Below are positions 47,228-57,434 of a stretch of DNA of 64,000 bases, piece after piece. This stretch comes from Epiperipatus broadwayi (Eukaryota > Onychophora > Udeonychophora > Euonychophora > Peripatidae). The notes beneath the pieces were generated by a model. It was not told where the DNA came from. It worked only from the letters and a program-made list of their open reading frames with translations, and searched no databases. The DNA lies in contig JAQFVV010012405.1 of assembly GCA_028023455.1 (NCBI GenBank), positions 12,920,031-12,984,030 on the forward strand, read 5' to 3'. Positions within the stretch are counted from its first letter, which is position 1, and every line of letters starts with the position of its first letter. Both the position numbers and the translations under genes were made by a program.

Positions 47228-47640
47228 TGCTTTGCTCATTATCATCATCATCAACCATTATCAATCCACTGCAAGATGAAGATCTCTCCAAGTTCAAACC
47301 ATCTTCTCCGATCTTTAGCTTCACTACTCTACATCACCCCTGCACACTTTCTTATTTCATCCATCCATCTCACATGTGGTCTCTTTCTGGCTCTTTTGCA
47401 ATCTCTTGGAATCCAGTTTAAGATTTCAATTGTCCATCTGTTATCATGTCTTCTAGCAATATGTCCAGCCCAACTCCACTTCAGTCTTTTAATTTTTTTA
47501 ATGAGGTCAGTAACACCTCTTTGTTGTCTTACCCATATATTGTGTTTTCGATCTCTTCTTGATACTTCTAACATGCATCTCTTCATACTTCTTTGAGTGA
47601 TCTGAATCATAGCATTTCTAACTTTTTTTATTATTGCTCT
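47228..47640 (-). pseudogene. RTE-type LINE 3' end, truncated
   Basis: The minus strand reads ITQRSMKRCMLEVSRRDR, then KIKRLKWSWAGHIARRHD, RWTIEILNWIPRDCKR and RPHVRWMDEIRK, the C-terminal signature of RTE-like endonuclease/RT polyproteins. A stop then interrupts, but EAKDRRRWFELGEI and ILQWIDNG follow in the usual place, and then (GAT)n at 47236-47250. It is a 5'-truncated copy inserted antisense in the KRTCAP2 intron. A + strand frame of 146 codons over the same bases is an artefact. Confidence 0.9.
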
Positions 47641-47644
47641 AATT

Positions 47645-48240
47645 AATTTTTATCTATCTCATTTTTTAAGAGAGCATAACATATAAAACGATTTATTCTT
47701 TCCTCCTTTTCGATACATTTATCTTCCTTATTAGTTTGCCATTTTTTGCTTCGGTTACTTCATTCTTGTGACTTCCTACATTTTTTTTTTTTTTTTTAGA
47801 TATTGTCATTATATAATTTTTTTTTTTTATTATTTATATTTTTACGTTTTCCTTTCTCCACCATTTTATTAATATTTTCATTAATAATTCAAGTTTCTTT
47901 TTTTTATTCTTTTCATAATTTTCTTAAAGAAAGGAATTTAAAATATATTTTTTATCCAGATGCTATAAAATTAATAATCAAACATTTCTATTTTGTATTT
48001 ATTTCGTCATATATTTATTTCAGTATAAGAATCAATTTATTTGATATGAAATACATATAAATATTTTTAATTTATATGCAATGCATAATAGTAAAACGAA
48101 CTAAATTATTCATAGTTGTTAAATATTTTTATTACTTTTAAAGCACTAGTCATTTTGATTTCTTAAATTAGATTGCAATTTTTATCTCTCTATCTAATAG
48201 CTCCAAACACACTTGAGAATTTGATTTTACTTCATTTCTG
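47645..48240. other. KRTCAP2 intron, pyrimidine-rich, nothing assigned
   Basis: T-rich sequence between the two KRTCAP2 exons. The open frames at 47803-48060 and 48173-48469 follow from T-richness (Phe/Leu/Ile/Ser) and carry no motif. Confidence 0.5.
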
Positions 48241-48242
48241 TT

Positions 48243-48292
48243 CTTCTTGCTGTAGATCCATAACGGTTGAAAATGATGATGGTGATGATGAT
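48243..48292 (+). repeat. RTE LINE 3'-tail fragment
   Basis: ATAACGGTTGAAAATGATG followed by GTGATGATGATT parallels the ends of the RTE remnants at 47.23 kb and 56.72-56.76 kb (GATAATGGTTGAAAATGATG). It is a ~50-bp severely 5'-truncated insertion or remnant within the KRTCAP2 intron. Confidence 0.6.
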
Positions 48293-48792
48293 TTTGTTTC
48301 CTTAAGCATTTGTCCTTTTTTTTTTTTTCAATATTTAAAAATCAGTCTGCATTGTTTGTTGAGGTTTTTCAAGATTTTTTCTTCTTTTTCTATAGCTTAT
48401 ATCTTTATATTTTTTGTATCACTTATTAAACTATTAACAAGGAACACACTTGCTAAAAAGATATCTTGATCCAAATAGAGATTCTGTTAATATTTGTTTC
48501 AGTAGAATTTTTATAAATATTCCATTGGACTTATCAAAGTTTTAAATAGAAATTAAAAAGCCTATTCAAATCAGGATCATCATCATTATTATTATTATCA
48601 TCATCATCTATTGTTTTTCATCTTTTGAATTTTTTAACGTAATTTGAAATTTTCGTTTATATATGTTTAAACTTCATTAGTTTGGAGTTTAGTATCATGG
48701 TCTGTGTATATATGTGTTTGATTTTAAGTGATGCAAGAGTTAATTTTATAAAATAAATATATAATGATTTTGAATCCTTAAATTATTATTAG

Positions 48793-48856
48793 GCTGTAGG
48801 AAATTTTGAAACACAATTATTTGGTAAAGCATTCCATACAAAATTAGTACCAGAAG
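48793..48856 (+). CDS. KRTCAP2: KRTCAP2 (KCP2) internal exon, loop after TM2
   Basis: It starts after TTATTATTAG and ends at GAAG|GTAAGATC, a strong donor. Twenty-one codons plus one base read AVGNFETQLFGKAFHTKLVPE, continuing exactly from the previous exon's ...LILT to give LTAVGNFETQLFGKAF. The family has LTA..N.E...FGKAFQ.K.FPE, so the join is correct and in frame. A phase-1 intron follows. The remaining C-terminal half (conserved GL-hydrophobic-HRV and YYIN blocks) is not found in the rest of the window, so the next intron is probably longer than 15 kb or the exon is outside the sequence. Confidence 0.9.
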
Positions 48857-49017
48857 GTAAGATCTCTTATAATGTATTTTTTTATATATGTAATAAGTTA
48901 ATTTTTTGAATGAGTTTATCAGAAAATAAATTATAAAACTTTATCACAGGGGTATACACATATATGTTTATTAAATACTGCCTAATGCTTTACTAGTAAT
49001 TATAAATCAAATAGAAA

Positions 49018-49185
49018 ATCATATAGCACTACAATACTTGCCAAAAAAAAAAAAAAATTACTAAAATTCTTCCACAACCGTGGTTTCATTTATTAACTCG
49101 GAATAATCTATTTATTAATAGATGAAACCATGATTGTGGAAGAATTTTAGTAAAAAAAATTGTTTTTGACTAGTATTGCAATGTT
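49018..49185. mobile_element. Hairpin MITE inside KRTCAP2 intron
   Basis: The core arms TTACTAAAATTCTTCCACAA and TTGTGGAAGAATTTTAGTAA continue inward through CGTGGTTTCAT / ATGAAACCATG and outward through CATATAGCACTACAATACTTG / AGTATTGCAATGTTATATG, around a ~20-base loop. The A-run after the first outer block differs in length. Non-coding. Confidence 0.7.
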
Positions 49186-49209
49186 ATATGAATTTTTAAT
49201 TTATATATG

Positions 49210-49252
49210 GATTTATATATATATATATATTTGTGTGTGTATATATATATAA
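49210..49252. repeat. AT/TG microsatellite
   Basis: Interrupted run: (TA)n, then TTTGTGTGTGTG, then (TA)n. Simple sequence, no other signal. Confidence 0.8.
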
Positions 49253-49475
49253 TTATTATTAGCAGTTACTCTTAAATAAGTATGCAATTTTAACTCCGTA
49301 AAAAAAAAGCGACAAAGAACAGAAAATTAAAAATGAGGATTGAAATGATTATACAACCAGTTCCATATACTACAAGCTGGTAATTTAATCTGTTATCTTG
49401 ATGTTTTAACTTTGCAACAGCTTTTTTTTTTCTGAATGACTTCAATATCTTATCAGTTTATTGTTCTCCATTGTA

Positions 49476-50549
49476 CACCTGGGTCTCCTTTTACACGGAC
49501 TTATTTAACACGATTTTGAAGTCTAACTCCGATAATGCGCTATTACTTTAAATAATAAATTTCGCGCACTTACATTATATTGAAAGTAATAGCACATTAT
49601 TGGAATTCGACTTTCATCTTAGTAATTTCAATATTTTCAGTGCTTTATAATAGTAAGATTTTATGCAATAATGAAATTAAAATCATGATTTCCACATTTT
49701 ATGTATACACACATTAAATTTTACAAGATTATAATGTAAATTTGTTCAAACATTGTGCGTGTTAATTTTGCATTTTAAATCACATTCTGTTTTTGCTTTT
49801 TAAAAAAGAACGTAATCAATTATTAATCATTTAATGTCCACAAGTTTATTTTTAAAAGGTGAGTAATAGCAGTGAGCACAATTAAATTTGACAATTAAAA
49901 ATTAAAATCTGATTTTTAATTGTAATTAACAATTTAAAAATTACTTACGGTGACTTGAAATTAATGTGATGTGAAATTTGATTTTTAAACGGAATTGAAA
50001 ATTGAAGACAAAAATAAGAATTTAATTTTTAGTTGTTAGTTTCATAAACAATTAATAAAATCATCATCTCAAAGATTAATTACTAATTGTGTTGTCACCA
50101 GAAAACCATTGACACAACATGAGGGTGAAGTTGGCGCTAGTTGTATTTCCTCTTGTGAATTGATTTTTTACCAGTTTGCACGAACGTGTTTTTCGGCAAA
50201 TAGCGTTAATAATTAAAACGTGTATAAAAAAATGTAAATTACTGTACTGTAAATTATGCATAAAAATATATTATTTTGAATAAAATTAAATATTATAGTT
50301 TAAAAAAGTTTGTCTTGTATCAATTTTTTTCAAATTTGAATTTTTTATTAGTCATATTTTATTTCCTTATTTTTTTTTTTGCGCGAATTTTAAAGTAATT
50401 TTACGTTGGTGCTTTGCTTTTACGTGAATTTTGAAAAATCACAGACTGCATCCCCCCTTTTTCAATGTAAGTTACGTCTATTTTTGCGCGATTTCGTTTG
50501 CGCGTGTTTTCTGAGGAACCTATTTATCGCGTAAAACGAGGCCCAGGTG
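49476..50549. mobile_element. pogo/Tigger-like MITE, copy C
   Basis: 1074 bp, starts CACCTGGGTCTCC, ends GGCCCAGGTG, flanked by TA at 49474-49475 and 50550-50551. It is highly similar to copy B, with an additional ~100-bp AT-rich segment in the middle. Within its left part GTCTAACTCCGATAATG... and ATTATTGGAATTCGACT form a secondary inverted repeat. No protein coded. Confidence 0.9.
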
Positions 50550-50785
50550 TATTTTATATTCAGCCATATCCTTTCTTTGAAAGAAATCTATATTGGACTT
50601 TTTCAGACCATCTTTGTGATAACTTATATAATTGAAACAAAGTCTGCCTCTCCTGTGTACCATTATTTATGCATAAGTCATTTTTCTATATTCATCTGAT
50701 TACTTTGTCCTGTAATTAATAACAAAGAAATATGGATCATTATCAATGACAAATCACAATCCTGACTCAGTATTTTTTTCATATA

Positions 50786-51679
50786 CACATGGGTCTCATT
50801 TTATGTGGTAGATAGGTTCCTCAGAAAATATGCACAAAAGAAATCGCACAAAAATAAACGTAACTTACTTTGAAAAATGGGGGATATGTTCCAGTAATTT
50901 TCAGAAGTCGCATAAAAGCAAAGCAACAAGGAAAAATTACTTTAAAATTCACATTAAAAAAATAAGGAAATAAAGTATGACTAATAAAAAATTGCAAATG
51001 TTTGAAAAAAATTAATACAAGACAAACTTTTTTTATTAACTACAGTATTTAATTTTACATTTTTTTATACGTATTTTAATCATTACTGCTGTTTAACAAT
51101 ATGTGTTCGTTTGTGAACTAGTAAGAAATCAGATTCGTGATGTGATGTACAACTAGCGCCACTTTCAGTCTTGAGCTGTGTTAATAGTTTTCTGTTTCTA
51201 TATTAAAAAAATGATATCGCAATCAAAACAAAAAAATTATACATTATCATTAGAAAGATTATTTTCAGTTTATAAAATCAATAAAATCTTCGTTATTATT
51301 TATTTTAAAAATCTAAAAAAATATTTCTGTTAATATCTAACAAAATACGTTTTAAAAGTTTAAAATTTTTGAATATTTATTGTGATATTTTTATACGTAT
51401 ATATAAATCTATTATTATTATTTACTCATTAGCATAAGTAGGTTATTTACATAGAAGCTAAGATTGTAAATACATCTTCAGGCCATATTCACGTTAGCTG
51501 CTAATATAACGTTATATTTTTGAAAAAAAAAAGTATTTCAAGTCAAAATAAGTTATTAATAATTTAAATTTCTTGATATCTAATAAATATAGTGAAATAT
51601 GAAAGATATTAAGAAGAAACATGAATCGCATAACTTCAAAATCACATTAAAATAATCCGCATAAAATGAGACCCAGCTG
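50786..51679 (-). mobile_element. pogo/Tigger-like MITE, copy D (inverted)
   Basis: 894 bp, flanked by TA (50784-50785, 51680-51681), termini CACATGGGTCTC and GAGACCCAGCTG (each with one change from consensus). It is in the opposite orientation to copy C, 236 bp away. Its terminal ~350 bp (GGTTCCTCAGAAAA...CAAGACAAACTTT) match copies A-C; its other half matches copy A only, so A and D form one subfamily and B and C another. Confidence 0.9.
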
Positions 51680-51684
51680 TACAT

Positions 51685-54600
51685 AATTTGTTTTTTTATT
51701 TTTCAAATTTGAATTAAGACTTTTATTATTTAATTTAACAACAAAAATTCATATAATTTAGAAATGTTTTTTTTTACTTTTTTTTTTTAAATAGAAACAA
51801 CTTTTTTTATTCCCATTTTTTTTTTTTTGCTCTACTACAACTTTTTTCAAAAAAAAATTCTTTATTTACCTAATTTTTTTTATTTTATTTGAAAACCTCA
51901 CATTTTAGGTCTTTACATTTTCAGAGGTTTTTTAAAATCTATCCAAATTATATAAATTTCAATTTTCTATATATATAAAATCAAAACAAATAAGTTACTT
52001 TTTATGTTAAATTTATAATTAAGTAAGATTATTTATTTTAAAAAAAGGACTTTTATTTAATCACTATAATTAATATTAACTCTGATTTTTTTAAAAATAA
52101 ATTATATATATATTATTTATACACACACATATATTTTACAAATAGTAAATGCAAAATGTTTAGAATTATATTATCTGTGTTAAAATAGAGTTTTCATATG
52201 CAAATTTCTGTGAATAGTTGTTAAATTATTTTTTATCTATAGTTTTTATTGCCTTCAGTTTCATTACTTTTTTTTAATACGTCTAATATTTATTTTCTCT
52301 AGTCTGAAAAATGATGGATCAAGAGTCCATTTTATGTATATGAATGTATAGACATGCGCACATATTCTTTTAATTGTACTTAAAACTGATTCATAGAATT
52401 CAGTTACATGATTTCTTAGTATGCCAAAAAATATGTTAAACTTTTCCAAATTTAATAAAAACTGTTTTAGAATTTTATTTTATTTTATAATGCTTTACTT
52501 TTATTTTAATAATTCCATTTCTTTCACAACAGAAATCTCAACCTTATCTATTATAAATAAATTCAGCTACTCTTAACTCCAAATGAAAATAAATCAAGAA
52601 AAATTCTGACTTTTGCTTTGGCAATATTTAGTCTATAATCTAATCTGTGAATCACAAATATGCCCACATAAAGGTATCACATTGGAAAATGGAACTAGGA
52701 CTACCCCACTATCTTCTCTTTTTTAATTGTCTTTCATTTTTTACTGAATCAAAATAAATAAATATAATTTAATATTATGAAAATTAAACATAATGCCAAT
52801 GTTTCAACCATTAATTATAGTCTTTTTCAAGGATTTAAACACATAACTAACATTTAGAACAAATGTATTATAACATAGTTGACAAAAAGCCAAAAAACAT
52901 TTACATATTACCAACATGTCAGTGGGCGGGGGGAGAAAATAATTATTGAAGATTTATTTTTTAATTATATAAACTAAATGAAATGAAGTTTAATGAAAAA
53001 GTATATTGTAATTATGGTTCTTTGATTTAAATATATCATATGATGTTCAATTAATTTATTGAGGTGTCTTGTGATGCTCTATTTCAAATAAACTTTTTTT
53101 GTCATGCTTAATTGTACTTCTTCAATATATTAAGTAATCACATAAATATCTCCATTTCATTTTAAATTTGTCTTATTTCAGATATTTAGATGAAATTCAG
53201 AAATTTTAAAAGGTTAATTAAAAGACAATAATTCCCATTTTAAAATTATTGATGAGAGATATTTAATGTAAAATTTTGGCTTTAGCATGTTAGTGCACCC
53301 TATGTACATAATTACATATGGAATGAGAAGCCCATGAAACAGTAAACTGGTTGAAATTCCAGAAATTTTTATTTTACATTTTAATTTTAACTTTATCTAA
53401 CCTAAAGTAAACATAAAGACAAGCTAATAAAATTCAAAATTAAATTATATTATTTTGTTAAAAATTCTAATTCTTTGATGAAACAGTATACAACAGTTTA
53501 ATACTGATGTGGTCTTACCTGTTTATAAGATAAATTTTCATATAAAATTGGAAAGTTGTAAACTAGTAAAAAATTCTGTAGTGTTAGATTTGGGCAACCT
53601 TAGCAAAGAGATATAACTATTTTACGTAAAATTTGTGAGAAAAAAAATTATAATTTAAATGGTTTGAGAAAATACTAAGTTTTCACATTATGAAATATTA
53701 AGGACATCATCTTCTTAAAACATTTTATAAAGTACAAAAGCTATATAAAAAAAATATAAGAAGTTGAGATAAAATGCATCGCTGAAAAAGACCAAACATT
53801 CTGGGTATAGGGAATCATCATATTTAAATAGAAAATTCTTTAAAAAAATGTTCAAAAAAATTATTTTCATCTCAATACAAAAGCAAATGATGTTATTAAA
53901 GTAATATTAGCAATAAAGAAATTTACTCAAAAGAAACAAATTCCAGATATTTTGCCACCTAAAATAGATTATTCAATTTCAGTATGTAATAGGCATGAGT
54001 AATCAAATAGTTAAAGCTGGTGGAAGTCAATAGATATCGGTTAATATTGTTATACATATATAAAACAATGGTAGAGAGTATCTTGTAGAAACTTTGTATT
54101 GAAGTTTTGCACAATGACAAGAAAAATTATGAGCAATCAATGAACCAGCAGAATTTAGAAATGAATTTTGTCTTATGGATCATTTATAAATTACAGCTGA
54201 GGCAACAGAGACAGTAACTATTCAATTATGTCTTAAGTTTTGTGAATTACAAAAATATTCATAATTTTTATAGATTAAATATGATTAATAATTAAAAATT
54301 CAGGGAATTGAAATTGATAAGTTTATTTATTTAGATCAAACAGGTTGCCATACCTACAGTTTACATCTGAATTCTGATAAGACTTTAAGATTATTTCCAT
54401 GTTTCAGTCAGAGTTAAGTTTTATTTTGAAGTATCAGATTCATTGTCAACCAATCTATGTATTCAATATTAATTTGTAATTGAATGCATTACTAGAGGAT
54501 AAATCAAAAATGCTTAAATTTTCATCCCCTGGCAATTGAAAAATTTGGTAAGTAATATTTTTCTTTAAATAACTATTGAAATGGTCTTTGACTTGCAGTG

Positions 54601-55755
54601 GGCTGTTTAAAGACAGTTTTGCCTTTACCTCTTAAGCAATTATTATTATAAAAAGCAAGTAAAATAGAAGAATAAAATTGGCATTGAATGCATATGAACG
54701 GTTTAATATTGTTCTGACAACTTTCATTATAGTGTCTTATCTTTTTTTTTTTTTAATTTATAATTGTGAAACATGGATTTTTGAATTTTAAAATGATCAA
54801 AAATTGCAATTTTTTAAATAATATAAAAGAGTATAAGAACAGAGGGATAGAAAAAGAAATGAAAGAATTCAAATCATAAGGCTATTTTGATAGATGCAAT
54901 TTTTATCTTTAAATTCTCTACTTATAAATCTAATAAACGTTTTAGTTTTAGATTTTGGTTTCCCTAAACGTTGTTAGAATTATCTAGTCAATCATTGGAC
55001 TGACCTCTGGTAGACTGTCAATGCAATTGATTCAAATTATCAATTTCTCCCTGCTGAACTGTCTAAACGATTTTCTGTACCAACAAGTGTTAAAGCATTG
55101 CAGAACTGAAATATAATCTTTAGGAAAAATTCATTCACTTATCCTGTGGTCTCATGTGAAGTTCTATTCAAATTTAAATAATGTATAAAACAGAGGTTAT
55201 TTTGAACATCTACGAACATTTAGCATCATTGATACAGAATTATTGATTTGGATCATAATTAGGTTTATACACACACTGCTATAACTTTAAAATGTTTAAA
55301 AAAAGAGATTAATATTTATGCTGTCAATTTTATATTAATTTATTTAACTGATAAACACATATGAATGTGTGTTATTTTCTTTCCCCAAAAGCAGATTGAA
55401 ATTATTAGTAGCAGAGTATATATCAAACAATAATATTTGATCATCATTAACTTGGTATATAACATAATATTAATTCAAGAGTTGTTGAACCTTTTTGCAT
55501 CATTAAAATGAATCAAACACTATTGGTAGAATGAATTTTATAAATTACATGATATAATATTATTTGTAAAGATTAAAAATATAAGAGGTTTTCTTTCATC
55601 AGTATTTAGTAGTCCTGAAGGGAGGGGGGATTGCATGATGAATGAGAGGAGAGGAACCAATTCCATAAAAGTAATATTAATTACAATGCATTAGGAAACT
55701 TTTATTTCCCTGATCAGTGTGTGATTTAATATAAATATATACCTGTATGTTGTCA
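51685..55755. other. AT-rich non-coding stretch
   Basis: No gene recognised. 53.7-54.55 kb is slightly richer in A-led codons and may be decayed transposon coding sequence, but no motif is secure. A minus-strand 57-base window at 53519-53575 is splice-bounded and open, yet of low complexity. Confidence 0.35.
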
Positions 55756-55767
55756 ATATGAATGTGA

Positions 55768-56760
55768 GTTATGCTTTGGATTTATGAAAAGGTGTTTGAT
55801 TCTATAAGCATTTCTTTAGTGATTAAAGCATTGGATCATCCAAGTTATAGATTCAGGATATTGTTATATTCTGAGAATATTTATAAAAATGCAACATCAA
55901 CAATTAAATTTTATAATGATACTAGAAAGATTAACATTGAGAAGGGTGTACTCTCTATCTTCTAAACTTTTTACAGCAGTTTTCCAATTTTGTGGATTAA
56001 AATGCAAAACTAGGAGAATAAAAATAAATGGAGATTATTTAAGTCATCTAGATTTAGCAGATGATATAGTTGTTTTTGCAAATAATACTTTAGAGTATTT
56101 CAGGAAATATTGCAAGAATTATTAGATGAGAGTAGGAGTAATGTTACAAAAACCAATGTAATGTTCAGAATTTTTTCAAGAGATGACATAATGATTGATA
56201 ATGATGAGTTAGAAGTTATCTGCTACAAATACCTTGGTTAGATTATTACTAAAGATAGAAACATAATGGATGAAATTAATTATAGAATTAAACTGGCTGG
56301 AGATATTGAACAGAAATATGCCTATGTGTTTGAAAAAGTAAAATCATGTTTTTTACCAATTCTCTCTTATGGATCTGAGATTCAGACACTTAACAGAAGA
56401 GCAATACAGAGATTTCAGACTATTGAATGAAGTACGGAAAGATGCATGTTATGATTAACAAGAGGAGATTGAAAATGAAATACATGGATGAGAGAACAAA
56501 CAGATGTAATTAACATCATTGAAGAATTAAGAGACTGAAGTGGAATTGGGTTGAACATATTGCTAGAAGAGATGATAATAGGTGAATAGTTGAGATCTTA
56601 AACTGGATTCTAAGAGATTGTAAGTTGGATGGATGAAATAAGGAAGTGTATTGTTAGTGATGTGGATAAGAAGGGCTAGAGATAAGAGAAGATAGATAGA
56701 ACTTATAAAGATCTTTATCCTGCAGAGGATTGATAATGGTTGAAAATGATGATGATGATT
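55768..56760 (+). pseudogene. RTE-type LINE, RT to 3' end, decayed
   Basis: In order: WIYEKVFDSISISLVIKALD (RT block A; the family has D-Y-E-K-A-F-D-S, and the first catalytic Asp is Ile here), NATSTIKF, KINGDYLSHLDLADDIVVFA (block C, ADD present), CYKYLG, LSYGSEIQTLNRRAIQRFQT, IKRLKWNWVEHIARRDDNR, VEILNWILRDCK, and a terminus of GATAATGGTTGAAAATGATG followed by GATGATT. At least five stops or frameshifts. Same family as the piece at 47.2-47.6 kb, but a much longer remnant; the endonuclease half is absent. Confidence 0.9.
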
Positions 56761-56764
56761 GTGA

Positions 56765-57215
56765 AATCAATCAAATTTATCAGTATTCTTCTTATTTTTG
56801 AAATCAGTTATATTGCAACCATCTTCCAGCTATAAAAATTTTAGATTACTTCTCTATGGGACTGGATTAATTATATCATGTAAGAAATAGTTTACTTGTT
56901 TGTAGTATGTCTATAGGACTAGTTGTGACTTTGGTTTTTGTGATATTATGTATTATTTTTGAAATTCATCTTCTGGCTGGAGAATGTTCAAAATCAGTGA
57001 TGCAATCAATTAAAATTCATTTGATTATTATGCCATAGAAATAAAATTTAATGAATGTGTATATTTAATTTCAATCATGATATTTAATTTCACCTCATTC
57101 CCTTCTTTTATTAATTGTAAGTGTTCACAAATAATTAATCATAGATGTGCAATGAAATGTTGTTGATTGATTATAATTTATTTATTTATTTAGCATGTGA
57201 ATTTTTTTAAACAGC
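56765..57215. other. AT-rich non-coding stretch
   Basis: Nothing recognised downstream of the RTE remnant. Confidence 0.35.
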
Positions 57216-57430
57216 TTGACTATTATCATAAAGAAAAATCTATAGAAGCTCTACCCAGGAAGTACAATCACTAGAGGCTCTATTAAGTCCTCCAATTTTG
57301 TGGCTGTGTCCATGCATTATTCTAAATCTGTTGATGAGATTGTAGTTTCATTTAGGACAGAACTGTTCAAAATCCTCACTGCAGGCATCATGTGTCCTGT
57401 ATTGAGAATTTATGCAACCCACCTAAAGAT
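57216..57430. other. Less AT-rich block, coding-like on both strands
   Basis: On + a TTTTTTTAAACAG acceptor-like site is followed by 19 codons (LDYYHKEKSIEALPRKYNH) and a stop, as in a short terminal exon. Another + frame is open for about 55 codons (SSNFVAVSMHYSK...). On minus, frames read DACSEDFEQFCPK and MHGHSHKIGGLNRASSDC with one stop between them. I cannot name either. It could be a 3' terminal exon or a piece of a decayed transposon. Confidence 0.25.
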
Positions 57431-57434
57431 TTTG

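Noticed and set aside
47156-47596. 146-codon + strand open frame
   Set aside because: It is the antisense shadow of the RTE LINE C-terminal region, which reads clearly on the minus strand.
53519-53575. Minus-strand splice-bounded 57-base frame (starts NFLLVYNFP)
   Set aside because: Weak pyrimidine tract and low-complexity residues expected from AT-rich DNA.
54300-54560. YLDQTGCHTYS-like frame and a GTAAGT donor, as pogo transposase or exon
   Set aside because: Only a four-residue resemblance, with stops in every frame around it.
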